A program made the position numbers and the translations under genes. From contig CAJUKJ010000017.1 of NCBI GenBank assembly GCA_910587365.1, positions 1-32,374 of the forward strand: a stretch of 32,374 nt of DNA, in the 5' to 3' direction. The notes below the pieces were generated by a model. It was not told where the DNA came from and did not search any database. It saw nothing but the letters and a program-made list of their open reading frames with translations. This document shows, one piece after another, positions 1 through 8,188 of this stretch. The DNA is from an uncultured Christensenellaceae bacterium (GTDB taxonomy: Bacteria > Bacillota > Clostridia > Christensenellales > Borkfalkiaceae). Each line of letters opens with the position of its first letter. The stretch's first letter is position 1.

Positions 1-2
1 CC

Positions 3-44
3 GAGTATTATTGCGATTTTAAGATTGAAACGATAGAACTGTAA
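3..44 (+). CDS. 3' end of an unidentified upstream gene (partial)
   Basis: An open frame enters from the left edge and ends at TAA 42-44, giving the last 13 residues (EYYCDFKIETIEL). The following gene starts 22 bases later with its own ribosome binding site. Fourteen codons are too few to identify a family, and the stretch could be non-coding. Confidence 0.35.
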   Translation, partial: EYYCDFKIETIEL

Positions 45-66
45 ATTTCAATTTAACGGAGAAGTT

Positions 67-534
67 ATGTATTTTATCAGAAAGGTAAAGCCTAACGAAG
101 TAAGTGAGGCGTTTGCCCTTGCGTTAGAAGTCTTTATGCAGTTTGAAGCATCCGATTATAAACCGCAAGGTGTTGAAACATTCAAAAAGGATATTATCGA
201 AAATACCGAATTTATAGATAAATGTAGAAAAGGAATTTGCCCGATTTATGCCGCATTTGATGACGGTATAATGGTTGGGATTATCGGTATGCGGAACAAA
301 TCGCATATTAACTTGGTTTTTACGAAAAGAGAATATCATCGCAAAGGCATTGCTACTTCCATCTTCGAGTATTTGTTGGCGGAAGTAAAAAAGAATAGTC
401 CGCAGGTCAAAGAAATTACGCTCAATTCTTCCCCTTACGGAAAGAGCTTTTATCTGCACTTGGGTTTTGTGCCTTTATCGGAAGAACAGGAAATAGACGG
501 TATTCGGTTTACGCCTATGAAGTATGTAATATAA
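67..534 (+). CDS. GNAT-family N-acetyltransferase
   Basis: A 155-residue cytoplasmic protein that would transfer an acetyl group from acetyl-CoA to an unidentified small molecule or protein amine. The acetyl-CoA pyrophosphate loop (GNAT motif A) is visible as REYHRKGIAT at about residues 88-97, following the beta strand INLVFTKR. The C-terminal part, with LNSSPYGKSFYLHLGFV at about 119-135, is the usual motif B region with Y and GF near the end. Length is normal for a single-domain GNAT. The ATG at 67 follows the purine-rich site AACGGAGAAG at a suitable distance. It converges on the nitroreductase gene, and a bidirectional-looking terminator separates them. Substrate cannot be read from the sequence. 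Confidence 0.85.
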   Translation: MYFIRKVKPNEVSEAFALALEVFMQFEASDYKPQGVETFKKDIIENTEFIDKCRKGICPIYAAFDDGIMVGIIGMRNKSHINLVFTKREYHRKGIATSIFEYLLAEVKKNSPQVKEITLNSSPYGKSFYLHLGFVPLSEEQEIDGIRFTPMKYVI

Positions 535-567
535 ATTTTAATTTATCTTACTTAATAATGTGTAACA

Positions 568-617
568 AAACAGCTCTCGAACGCTTTTGTTCGAGAGCTG
601 TTTGCATCGCTGTTTTT
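568..617. terminator. Intrinsic terminator between convergent genes
   Basis: A perfect 15-bp stem (arms 568-582 and 589-603, loop GCTTTT) with sequence AAACAGCTCTCGAAC. A T-run lies at 612-617 on the plus strand, and the minus strand continues TTTTG after the stem. It therefore probably stops transcription from both the acetyltransferase and the nitroreductase side. Confidence 0.8.
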
Positions 618-660
618 TAATTCCTATGGGATGTGTGCTTTCGGCGGGTTTTTTATAACC

Positions 661-1194
661 TTATTTAATAAGCTTATAAACATTCTCAAAGGGCTTGCGT
701 TGTTTTTCGCGGACGGGGTAGCCGTCTGCGGAATGTCCGAGTGCGACGACGAGGGGGAAACGCGTTCCTTCTGGCAGGTTCAAAAATTCGGCAATTGCCT
801 TTTCGTCGCGTAAGCCCACTATACAGCTTTGTACTCCCATATCTTCGGCGGCAAGCGTTATGTAAGCAGTTAAAATGCCTATATCGTTGCCGATAAATTG
901 TTCGTTTGTTACAGTCCTCGTTCCGCGCTGTACAGTATAGGGGGCTGTCTGTTCGATAACTATAAACGCAGATACTCCGTCAGCCCATTTGTTCGCACCG
1001 TTTACCATAATATTCGGGATAAACTTTTTCGCCTTTCCGCCGTTAATCGCGTAAAGCCTGTACGGCTGTCCGTTGATGGCGGAGGGGGCTAAGGTTGCCA
1101 ATCTGCAAATACGTTCAAGCTGTCCGTCGGTTACAGTTTCGTCCGAAAATTCGCGTGTAGACTGTCTTGTTAAAAATAACTTTTCCAAATCCAT
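661..1194 (-). CDS. Nitroreductase-family FMN oxidoreductase
   Basis: A 177-residue flavoprotein of the nitroreductase fold, expected to act as an FMN-dependent NAD(P)H oxidoreductase in the cytoplasm. The N-terminal FMN phosphate-binding signature RQSTREFSDE is at residues 10-19, followed by LAPSAINGQPYRLYAI, the usual stretch that packs on the flavin. GVQSCIVGL (about 120-128) and the late LVVALGHSADGYP match the second flavin-binding region of the family. The ATG is preceded on its strand by AGGGAG. It lies 50 bases downstream of transketolase on the same strand, with a hairpin in between, so it may be a weakly coupled third gene of that block. The physiological substrate is unknown. Confidence 0.85.
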   Translation of the reverse strand: MDLEKLFLTRQSTREFSDETVTDGQLERICRLATLAPSAINGQPYRLYAINGGKAKKFIPNIMVNGANKWADGVSAFIVIEQTAPYTVQRGTRTVTNEQFIGNDIGILTAYITLAAEDMGVQSCIVGLRDEKAIAEFLNLPEGTRFPLVVALGHSADGYPVREKQRKPFENVYKLIK

Positions 1195-1214
1195 AATAAT
1201 CTCCCTGATAACAA

Positions 1215-1240
1215 TATACGGCGGTTTTTACCGCCGTATA
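1215..1240 (-). terminator. 11-bp hairpin between transketolase and nitroreductase
   Basis: Perfect inverted repeat TATACGGCGGT (1215-1225) and ACCGCCGTATA (1230-1240) with a four-base loop, immediately after the transketolase stop. On the minus strand it is not followed by a clean U-run, so it may be a leaky terminator or an mRNA 3'-end stabiliser rather than a full stop. Confidence 0.55.
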
Positions 1241-1244
1241 ACTT

Positions 1245-3227
1245 TTAATTGTTTTTTGTTTTCGTAATACAAGCTTTTGCCTTTTCCACAACGTTTTCTT
1301 TGGTAAATCCAAAGTGCTTGAATAGTTCGTTAGCGGGTCCCGAAGTTCCGAAAGTGTGCATCGCAACTATCTCGCCGTAATCTTTTGCATACTTGTACCA
1401 GGTTAAGTGTGAGGCAGCTTCAACGCAAACCCTTGCCTTGACGGATGAGGGAAGAACAAATTCCTTATATTCCTCCGTCTGTTTTTCAAACTCTTCGATG
1501 CAGGGCATAGAAACAACTCTTGCCTTAATTCCTTCGCTTGCCAAAATCTCCTGTGCGCCCGTACAAAGCTCTATTTCAGACCCCGTTCCTATAAGGATAA
1601 CGTCGGGTGTACCTTCACAGTCGGAAAGGATATATCCGCCCGTCATAGCCGTAAGTCCCGAATTGGAGTGCTGTGGCAGGTTTTGTCTTGAAAGAACTAT
1701 GACCGAGGGCGAGCTGTGCGTGAATGCGGACATATAAGCGGCTGCGGTTTCCTTGCCGTCGCAGGGACGGAAGACTTTAATATTAGGAATTGCGCGCAGG
1801 GCGATAAGCTGTTCAACGGGCTGGTGCGTAGGTCCGTCCTCGCCGACGCCTATCGAGTCGTGGGTCATAACGTATATCACGGGTATATCCATAAGCGCGC
1901 TCATTCTTATGCCGCCCCTCATATAGTCTGAGAACGAGAAGAACGTCGAGCATACTATCCTGAGTCCGCCGTGAAGCTGTATACCGTTGCATATTGCCGC
2001 CATTGCGTGTTCGCGTATGCCGAAGTGGATATTGCAGCCTTCCCTGTTGTCGGGGGAGAAATAGCTTCTGCCTTTAAGCTCTGTCTTGGTGGAGGGGGCA
2101 AGGTCTGCCGAACCCGACATAAGGTTTGGCATATTCGCCGCAAGAATATTCAGTATTTTGCCGCCGGACGCGCGTGTTGCCTCGGGTTTTGTAAAATCGA
2201 AAAGCTTGGATAAATCGCTGAAATCGGGGTCTGCGCCGGACATAAACTTTTTGTACTTTTCGGCAAGCTCGGGGTAATCAAGCTCGTACTTTTTAAACAG
2301 CTTGTTCCATTCGCGCTCGTATTCAAGCTTGTCTTCCGCAAGCTTTAAGCAGTGTTCTTTAACGTCTAAGGGGACGGCGAAAGGTTCTTCGTTCCATCCG
2401 AAAAATTCTTTTGTTTTTCTAAGGTTATCTTCGCCAAGCGGTGCGCCGTGAACGTCGGCAGTGTCCGCCAGTGGCGAGCCGTAGCCGATAACCGAATGGC
2501 AAATTATAACCGAAGGTCTTGTAAGGTCGCTCTGTGCGCGGGTTATAGCCGCTTTAATCAAGGCAAGATTGTTTGCGTCGGTAACGCGTATTACCTGCCA
2601 GCCTTGCGCCGCAAAGCGGGTGGCGGGGTCTTCCGAAAAAGTGTTGTGCATCTTACCTTCGATAGTGATATCGTTTTTATCGTAAAGGAGAATAAGCTTG
2701 CCTAACTTCTGCGTACCCGCAAACGAGCAAGCCTCATAGCCGATACCCTCTTCAAGACATCCGTCGCCGCAAAGCACGTAGGTAAAATGGTCTACTACGG
2801 GGTAGCCGGGCTTATTGAACATTGCCGCAAGGTGCGCTTCCGCAACTGCGAAGCCGACCGCGTTAGCGATACCCTGACCCAAAGGTCCGGTAGACGTTTC
2901 CACTCCGTCGGTAACGCCGTATTCGGGGTGGCCGGGCGTTCTTGAATGAAGCTGTCTGAAATTCATTATGTCGGACTGTGTTACGTCAAATCCGAAAAGG
3001 TGCAACAGCGAATATAAGAGCATAGAACCGTGTCCCGCAGAAAGCACGAACCTGTCGCGGTTGTCCCATTTTGAGTTCTTATAGCTGAATTTGAGGAAGT
3101 CGGCGAACAGTTCGTACCCGATAGGCGCAGCACCGATACAAATACCGGGGTGTCCCGAATTTGCCCTTTGAATTGCTTCTGCGGACAAAATTCTTATCGT
3201 ATCAACGCTTTTTTTGGCAACAGACAT
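1245..3227 (-). CDS. tkt: Transketolase
   Basis: A 660-residue, full-length single-chain transketolase. It moves two-carbon ketol units between sugar phosphates in the non-oxidative pentose phosphate pathway, using thiamine diphosphate and a divalent metal. Visible hallmarks are SGHPGICIGAAP (about 24-35), SAGHGSMLLYSLLHL (63-77), TPGHPEYG (97-104), GPLGQGIANAVG (114-125), and the ThDP/metal motif beginning GDGCLEEG at 154 and ending with Asn185 in LYDKNDITIEG. The pyrimidine-binding domain follows (NIHFGIREHAMAAICNG), then a C-terminal domain. The start is supported by AGAAGGAG just upstream. It begins 18 bases after the phosphohexomutase stop, so the two are almost certainly cotranscribed in a central carbon metabolism unit. 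Confidence 0.97.
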   Translation of the reverse strand: MSVAKKSVDTIRILSAEAIQRANSGHPGICIGAAPIGYELFADFLKFSYKNSKWDNRDRFVLSAGHGSMLLYSLLHLFGFDVTQSDIMNFRQLHSRTPGHPEYGVTDGVETSTGPLGQGIANAVGFAVAEAHLAAMFNKPGYPVVDHFTYVLCGDGCLEEGIGYEACSFAGTQKLGKLILLYDKNDITIEGKMHNTFSEDPATRFAAQGWQVIRVTDANNLALIKAAITRAQSDLTRPSVIICHSVIGYGSPLADTADVHGAPLGEDNLRKTKEFFGWNEEPFAVPLDVKEHCLKLAEDKLEYEREWNKLFKKYELDYPELAEKYKKFMSGADPDFSDLSKLFDFTKPEATRASGGKILNILAANMPNLMSGSADLAPSTKTELKGRSYFSPDNREGCNIHFGIREHAMAAICNGIQLHGGLRIVCSTFFSFSDYMRGGIRMSALMDIPVIYVMTHDSIGVGEDGPTHQPVEQLIALRAIPNIKVFRPCDGKETAAAYMSAFTHSSPSVIVLSRQNLPQHSNSGLTAMTGGYILSDCEGTPDVILIGTGSEIELCTGAQEILASEGIKARVVSMPCIEEFEKQTEEYKEFVLPSSVKARVCVEAASHLTWYKYAKDYGEIVAMHTFGTSGPANELFKHFGFTKENVVEKAKACITKTKNN

Positions 3228-3245
3228 AAATTTCTCCTTCTATAA

Positions 3246-4739
3246 TTAATTATGTATAAAATTTTTTAAATTATCTAAGTTGAGGAAAGGATAGGCTTGC
3301 AAGACGTTTAAAAGCCATTGCGCCATAACACGGTTTCCGCCCTTTGAATTGCTTTCAAAATTAATAGGCATAACGGGGTCGTGTACGCTCATTCTCGCAA
3401 GCAGCCAGCCGTCGCCGCCGTCTTTACCGAAGCTTATTCTCGCACCCTCGTAGTTGGTCTGTGCAAGAACAATTCCGTCAGACTTTTTCGCTATTTCTTT
3501 AAGCTCCTCGATTACTTTTTGTCCGTCCGCTTTAAAGTCGGTAGCGTCGCTGAACGAAAGGCGTACTTCCGCGCATTCCTCGGGTTCGGGCAGATTGCGT
3601 ATTATATCCGTTATGCTTTCGCCCTCTTTAAGTGAAGCAAGACATATCAAAAGCCTTGTTATAAGGTATGCGCCGTCATCCAAAAAGTAATTATCGATAA
3701 ACGCCGCATGTCCCGAAGTTTCCATTGCAAGGGGGGAGTATACGCCGCTTGCATTAAGCTCTTTACTCTTGTCAATAACATTTTTATAACCGCGCACGAA
3801 ACGCAAGTGTTTTCCGCCCAAGCTTTCTATAAATTGCGTAAGTCCGTCGCTTGTTACCGAGTCGGTAACTATAACTCCGGGTTTATCCTTTAAAAGAATT
3901 GCGGAAACCAGCGCGATAAGTCTGTTCCTGTTTATTTCTTCCCCGTTTGCTGCAACCGCGCCCGCGCGGTCAACGTCAGTGTCGAAAATAATACCGAGGT
4001 CGGCTTTGCATTTTAAAACCGCTTCCGAAAGACTGTCTATCGCGCCTTTGTCCTCGGGGTTTGGTATGTGGTTGGGAAAATATCCGTCCGGCTGTAAAAA
4101 CTGGCTTCCTTCGGTGTTTGCACCGAGGGGGATAAGCACCTTTTCAGCAAAGAACCCGCCGGCACCGTTGCCTGCGTCAACTATAATTTTTTTGCCTTTA
4201 AGGGGAGCTTCGCTATTGCAGGCTTTACGCACCGTATCCACAAGAATTTGCGAATATTCGTCCATATAAAGTTTTTCGGTAAATTCGCCCTTGCCCGAAA
4301 GAAAGCCGCCGCCTTCGGCAATACTTAAAATCTCGTCTATATCTTTACCGTCAAGTCCGCCGTCGGGTGTAAAAAATTTAAGTCCGTTTCTGTTGTACGG
4401 CAGGTGCGATGCGGTAATCATTATCGACGCGTCGCATCCCCAATCCGACTTTTTAAGCAATATAAACATTGAGGGGGTGGAGGAAAGCCCCGTGTAAACG
4501 AGGTCGCTTCCGCTCGATAAAATCCCCTCTTTGACACAGCTTAAAACGCGCTGTGCGGAAATTCTGCTGTCGTGTCCAACGGCTATTTTAAAGCTTGTCT
4601 TTTTGTATTTACGGTTAAGCCATTTCACGAAAGCACGGCTAATTGCAATCACGGCTTCGTCGGTAAGTGTAATACCGTCGCCAACGGCAACGCCGCGCAC
4701 GTCCGTTCCGCTTTTAAGTTTTTTTAATAATGACTGCAT
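3246..4739 (-). CDS. Phosphomannomutase/phosphoglucomutase (alpha-D-phosphohexomutase)
   Basis: A 497-residue cytoplasmic enzyme of the alpha-D-phosphohexomutase superfamily, interconverting hexose 1- and 6-phosphates. The phosphoserine loop TASHLPYN places the catalytic Ser at residue 111. The metal loop DTDVDR has Asp253, Asp255 and Asp257, and the C-terminal domain carries the phosphate-binding region around ARISFGKDGGDGWLLARMS. The N-terminal SGTDVRG at 10-16 is the conserved opening of the family, so translation must begin very close to the assigned ATG at 4739. No Shine-Dalgarno sequence precedes that ATG, while a good promoter ends 8 bases before it. It heads the operon with tkt. Whether mannose- or glucose-phosphate is preferred cannot be decided here. 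Confidence 0.93.
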   Translation of the reverse strand: MQSLLKKLKSGTDVRGVAVGDGITLTDEAVIAISRAFVKWLNRKYKKTSFKIAVGHDSRISAQRVLSCVKEGILSSGSDLVYTGLSSTPSMFILLKKSDWGCDASIMITASHLPYNRNGLKFFTPDGGLDGKDIDEILSIAEGGGFLSGKGEFTEKLYMDEYSQILVDTVRKACNSEAPLKGKKIIVDAGNGAGGFFAEKVLIPLGANTEGSQFLQPDGYFPNHIPNPEDKGAIDSLSEAVLKCKADLGIIFDTDVDRAGAVAANGEEINRNRLIALVSAILLKDKPGVIVTDSVTSDGLTQFIESLGGKHLRFVRGYKNVIDKSKELNASGVYSPLAMETSGHAAFIDNYFLDDGAYLITRLLICLASLKEGESITDIIRNLPEPEECAEVRLSFSDATDFKADGQKVIEELKEIAKKSDGIVLAQTNYEGARISFGKDGGDGWLLARMSVHDPVMPINFESNSKGGNRVMAQWLLNVLQAYPFLNLDNLKNFIHN

Positions 4740-4776
4740 ATATAACCATTATATAGTATAAGTCGGAATTTTACAA
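4740..4776 (-). promoter_or_regulatory. Sigma-A-type promoter of the phosphohexomutase-tkt operon
   Basis: On the minus strand, TTGTAA (4776-4771), a 17-base spacer and a perfect TATAAT (4753-4748). Only eight bases, GGTTATAT, separate the -10 box from the ATG, so the predicted transcription start falls at or within about two bases of the start codon. Confidence 0.65.
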
Positions 4777-4841
4777 GTATTTAGTGTTGCTAAATTTTGC
4801 GAATTGTCAAGTTAATTTTACTAAATTTCCTTTAAATCGTT

Positions 4842-4901
4842 TTGTTTTTAACCGTCCGTATGATATAATATTCTTTACTTAAAATTATCCGCTTAAAGGA
4901 G
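4842..4901 (+). promoter_or_regulatory. proS promoter and ribosome binding site
   Basis: TATAAT at 4864-4869 with a weak -35 (TTGTTT, 4842-4847, 16-base spacer). AAAGGAG at 4895-4901 lies five bases before the ATG. The predicted leader is only about 30 bases, too short for a T-box. Confidence 0.55.
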
Positions 4902-4906
4902 CATTT

Positions 4907-6334
4907 ATGTCAAAAGAAAGTTTTGTTGAACAAATTGCCGATATTGAAAAGGATTTTCCCCGATGGTACACAGACGTCGTGGTAAAAACGGGACTGGTTG
5001 ACTATGGTCCTGTAAAGGGTACTATGGTAATCCGTCCTTACGGTTACGCCATATGGGAAAATATTCAAAAGGAGCTTGACAGGCGTTTTAAGGAAACGGG
5101 TCACGAAAACGCGTATTTCCCCCTGCTAATTCCTATGAGTTATTTTACCAAGGAGGCGGAACATGTCGAGGGCTTCGCTCCCGAAGTTGCGGTCGTAACG
5201 CACGCCGGCGGGGAAGAGCTTGCCGAGCCTTTGGCTATACGCCCCACCTCGGAAACGATTATAGGTACGATGTATTCAAAGTGGATACAATCCTACCGCG
5301 ATTTACCCGTACTTATAAACCAGTGGGCGAACGTTATGCGTTGGGAAAAGACGACAAGGCCCTTTTTAAGGACTTCCGAATTTTTATGGCAGGAAGGACA
5401 CACCGTCCACGCAACCGAAGAGGAAGCAATGGACGAAACAATGAAGATGCTCGGCGTATACAAGGAGTTTGCGGAAAACTGTCTTGCTATTCCCGTAATT
5501 ACGGGCAAAAAGACTGAAAAAGAAAAGTTTGCCGGTGCGCAGGCTACTTTCGGAATGGAAGCTATGATGAAGGACGGAAAAAGCTTACAGGCGGGTACTT
5601 CGCATTATTTCGGACAAAACTTTGCAAAAGCGTTTGAAATAAAATTTCTGGATAAAGACGGTGCGCAGAAGTATGCTTATACTTCAAGCTGGGGTGTTTC
5701 CACACGACTTATCGGTGCGCTGATAATGGCGCACGGCGACGGACGCGGACTTGTAATTCCGCCTGTTGTAGCACCTACGCAGGTCGTGATAGTTCCCATT
5801 GCGGCTAAAAAGCCGGGCGTACTTGAAAAGTGCGCGCAGGTTTGCGAACAGCTTAAAAAGGCGGGCGTGCGTGTAATTCTTGACGACACTGACAACAGTC
5901 CGGGGTGGAAGTTCAACGAATGGGAAATGAAGGGCGTTCCTTTAAGGATAGAAATAGGTCCGCGCGATATGGAAGCGGGCAAGGCACTTATCTTCCGCAG
6001 GGATACACTCGAAAAGAACGAATATACTTTGGATAACCTTACCGACAGTGTCGTGGCTTTACTGGGTACTGTCCAAAAGGATATGCTTGAAGCAGCAAGA
6101 GTAAGACGTGACGGACGCATAGTCTACGCCGACGATTTGGACGGTATTTTAAACGGAGTCGAGGGCGGAAACTTCGTCAAGGCGGGCTGGTGCGGTTGCC
6201 GCGAATGCGAGGATGAGGTAAAGGCAAAAACAGCCGCTACCGCAAGAGTTTACGCCGAGGGCGAAACCAGTGAAAAGTGCGCCGTATGCGGAAAGAAGTC
6301 GAAGCATACAATTATTTTTGCGAGAGCGTATTAA
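4907..6334 (+). CDS. proS: Prolyl-tRNA synthetase, type 3 (ProS)
   Basis: A 475-residue class II aminoacyl-tRNA synthetase that charges tRNA-Pro. It is the shorter archaeal/eukaryotic-like form that lacks the large inserted editing domain of the long bacterial ProS. Class II motif 2 is seen as NVMRWEKTTRPFLRTSEF and is followed by LWQEGHT, which is typical of ProS. Motif 3 is the GVSTRLIGALIMAHGDGRG region. An anticodon-binding domain (VVIVPI...VRVILDDTDNSPGWKFNEWEMKGVP) precedes a C-terminal zinc-binding tail with Cys429, 431, 434, 458 and 461 and a terminal Tyr, as in this subfamily. The start is fixed by AAAGGAG. The last base of its TAA is the first base of the next gene's ATG, coupling a housekeeping gene to a secreted glucanase. 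Confidence 0.97.
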   Translation: MSKESFVEQIADIEKDFPRWYTDVVVKTGLVDYGPVKGTMVIRPYGYAIWENIQKELDRRFKETGHENAYFPLLIPMSYFTKEAEHVEGFAPEVAVVTHAGGEELAEPLAIRPTSETIIGTMYSKWIQSYRDLPVLINQWANVMRWEKTTRPFLRTSEFLWQEGHTVHATEEEAMDETMKMLGVYKEFAENCLAIPVITGKKTEKEKFAGAQATFGMEAMMKDGKSLQAGTSHYFGQNFAKAFEIKFLDKDGAQKYAYTSSWGVSTRLIGALIMAHGDGRGLVIPPVVAPTQVVIVPIAAKKPGVLEKCAQVCEQLKKAGVRVILDDTDNSPGWKFNEWEMKGVPLRIEIGPRDMEAGKALIFRRDTLEKNEYTLDNLTDSVVALLGTVQKDMLEAARVRRDGRIVYADDLDGILNGVEGGNFVKAGWCGCRECEDEVKAKTAATARVYAEGETSEKCAVCGKKSKHTIIFARAY

Positions 6335-7218
6335 TGTTGAAAAAGCTAACTAAATTTATAAGCACAACAATTGCTTGCCTTACGCTCGCGCTTTGCGCAG
6401 GCTGTACGCCCAAAGCACCGTCAAAACCGTCAATGCCAGATAAAAACGGTTATAAATTCGTTTGGGGCGACGAATTTGACGGTATGTCGCTCGATGCCGA
6501 TAAATGGTGTTACCAGACGGGAACGCGGGATTATTACGGAAGTACGGTGGGTGCAAACTATTGGGGCAACAATGAAAAGCAGTACTATACCGAAGGGGAT
6601 AATCTTTCGGTATCAGACGGCGAATTGAAAATTACGGCAAAGCGGGAAGATAGGGAAGGTATGCAATTCACTTCATCCCGTATTGTAACGCGCGGGCTAT
6701 TCAGTCGAACTTACGGTTATTTCGAGGCGAAAATGAAGCTTCCCGCAGTAAAGGGGATGTGGCCGGCGTTCTGGCTTCTTCCGCAGCCGACGGACGAAAC
6801 GTCGTCCGATAACGTTTACGGCGGCTGGGCTGCAAACGGCGAACTTGATATAATGGAAGCCAAGGGCAGGCTTTTAAACCAGGTTGATACTACTATCCAC
6901 TATGGCGGAAACTGGCCTAACAACAAATATACGGGTAGTACGACGACGCTTGAAAGCAACATCGACGAATGGCATACCTACGCCGTTGACTGGCGCGAAA
7001 ACTACATTGCCTGGGTAATCGACGATAAGGAAGTATACCGCTTAACCAATGCCGATTGGTGGTCTGCGGCTTCGGATAGTGCAACCGCTCCGTTCGACCA
7101 GCCGTTTTATATACTTTTAAATCTTGCCGTGGGCGGAAATTACGACGGTAATATTATGCCCGATCAGGATTTTACGCAAGCGACAATGTATGTAGATTAT
7201 GTGCGTGTTTACGAATAA
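6334..7218 (+). CDS. GH16 endo-beta-1,3-glucanase (laminarinase-type), lipoprotein
   Basis: A 294-residue predicted surface lipoprotein. A signal sequence with a KK n-region and hydrophobic core ends in LALCAGC, so lipidation would be at Cys24 (Cys rather than Leu at -3 is slightly atypical). The rest is one GH16 domain: WGDEFDG near 44-50, the YGYFEAKMKLP strand, GMWPAFWLLP, and the catalytic signature GELDIMEA with nucleophile Glu170, Asp172 and acid/base Glu175, ending in the family's typical YVDYVRVYE. The ExDxxE spacing without an extra residue and the WPAFWLLP context suggest a beta-1,3- or mixed-linked glucanase; exact specificity is inference. I start it at the ATG overlapping the proS stop (TAATG), because that places the signal peptide at the N-terminus; an in-frame extension upstream lies entirely inside proS. 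Confidence 0.9.
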   Translation: MLKKLTKFISTTIACLTLALCAGCTPKAPSKPSMPDKNGYKFVWGDEFDGMSLDADKWCYQTGTRDYYGSTVGANYWGNNEKQYYTEGDNLSVSDGELKITAKREDREGMQFTSSRIVTRGLFSRTYGYFEAKMKLPAVKGMWPAFWLLPQPTDETSSDNVYGGWAANGELDIMEAKGRLLNQVDTTIHYGGNWPNNKYTGSTTTLESNIDEWHTYAVDWRENYIAWVIDDKEVYRLTNADWWSAASDSATAPFDQPFYILLNLAVGGNYDGNIMPDQDFTQATMYVDYVRVYE

Positions 7219-7241
7219 ATTTACAAATTCGCATATATGCA

Positions 7242-7293
7242 CCAAATAAATGCCTGACGGTCAAGGCAGACTTATTGAAATTATTTGGAGGAG
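7242..7293 (+). promoter_or_regulatory. Inverted repeat overlapping the lytTR ribosome binding site
   Basis: CCAAATAA (7242-7249) is the exact reverse complement of TTATTTGG (7281-7288), whose last bases are the first Gs of the GGAGGAG ribosome binding site. Nested inside is TGCCT (7251-7255) with AGGCA (7264-7268). In RNA this could fold into a stem that partly hides the ribosome binding site. No promoter or terminator is evident in this 78-base gap. Confidence 0.35.
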
Positions 7294-7296
7294 TTA

Positions 7297-7992
7297 ATGC
7301 TGAGAATTGCATTAGTTGACGACGATAAAGAAAGCCTTGCTTTACTCAAAGGATACATTACGGATTTTTGCAGGGAAAACGGCGAATGCGCGCACGTTGA
7401 ATGTTTTAATGACGGTATTGACATTGTTTCTGATTATACGGCGGAATTTGACGTCATTTTTCTTGACACGGCAATGAAGCATATGGACGGACTCAGCGCA
7501 GCCGCTTATATCCGTAAAAAGGATAAAAACGCATTAATAGTACTTGTTTCAAAAGATGCGCATTACGCGATAAAAGGGTATACGGTGGAAGCGTTCAGCT
7601 TTCTTTTAAAACCAATTAATTATTTTACTTTCTCACGGGAATTTGCCCGTTGCATCGAAAAAATTAAAGACTTACAGGGCAAATATATTTTATTTTCCAC
7701 CGAAAACGGAATAGACAGAATACCCGTCGATAAAATTGTTTACATAGAAAGCCAGAACCATAAAATGATTGTGAACACAACGGAAAAGCCGTATGTTGTT
7801 TACGATACGATGAAAAGTCTTGAAAGCAAGCTCCCTAAAAATTTTTCAAGGTGCAACAACTGTTATCTCGTCAACCTTGCGTTCGCTAACGGTGTTCACG
7901 GCGAGTATGTTTTAATAAGCGGGAAAGAGTTGAAAATAAGCCGCTCGCGCCGCAAAACTTTTCTTGAAGATATCGCAGGTTTTTATGCGTAA
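7297..7992 (+). CDS. LytTR-family response regulator (orphan)
   Basis: A 231-residue two-domain transcription regulator. The N-terminal CheY-like receiver has the acidic pair in ALVDDD (Asp8-10), the phosphoacceptor Asp57 in IFLDTAM, and the conserved Lys105 in SFLLKPINY. The C-terminal half (about 128-228; YILFSTENGIDRIPVDKIVYIES...FSRCNNCYLVNL) is a LytTR DNA-binding domain, which normally reads pairs of short direct repeats about two helical turns apart. I start it at ATG 7297, seven bases downstream of the first G of GGAGGAG, rather than at the TTG inside that site. No histidine kinase gene is near, so the signal source is unknown. Position between GH16 and GH3 suggests a role in the glucan locus. 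Confidence 0.88.
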   Translation: MLRIALVDDDKESLALLKGYITDFCRENGECAHVECFNDGIDIVSDYTAEFDVIFLDTAMKHMDGLSAAAYIRKKDKNALIVLVSKDAHYAIKGYTVEAFSFLLKPINYFTFSREFARCIEKIKDLQGKYILFSTENGIDRIPVDKIVYIESQNHKMIVNTTEKPYVVYDTMKSLESKLPKNFSRCNNCYLVNLAFANGVHGEYVLISGKELKISRSRRKTFLEDIAGFYA

Positions 7993-8031
7993 ATAACAAC
8001 TTATATTTTTAATTCATAATTAAGTTCAGGC

Positions 8032-8070
8032 AACTTCCCGTCCGCATTGCGGACGGAAAGTTTAATTTTT
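8032..8070 (+). terminator. Intrinsic terminator after the LytTR gene
   Basis: Arms 8032-8045 and 8049-8062 pair over 14 positions with one mismatch around the core CCGTCCGC/GCGGACGG, loop ATT, followed by TAATTTTT. It ends the proS-GH16-LytTR unit. Confidence 0.8.
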
Positions 8071-8090
8071 CGGCAAATAGTCAAAAATCA

Positions 8091-8118
8091 GGTTGTGTTT
8101 TTCTATACTTGGTTGCAT
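8091..8118 (+). promoter_or_regulatory. GGTTG direct repeats upstream of the first GH3 gene
   Basis: GGTTGtg at 8091 and GGTTGca at 8111 are in direct orientation exactly 20 bases apart, the geometry of LytTR target pairs. Flanking bases fit the known LytTR half-site consensus poorly, so this is only a candidate. Confidence 0.25.
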
Positions 8119-8188
8119 ATTACGCTAAAATTAAATCATTTTACGAAATAACACTTGCGTTTTTTGCTAATATATGGTAAATCAATAT

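Noticed and set aside
6277..6333. Longer GH16 protein starting inside proS
   Set aside because: It would bury the lipoprotein signal peptide behind 19 residues that are out-of-frame proS sequence.
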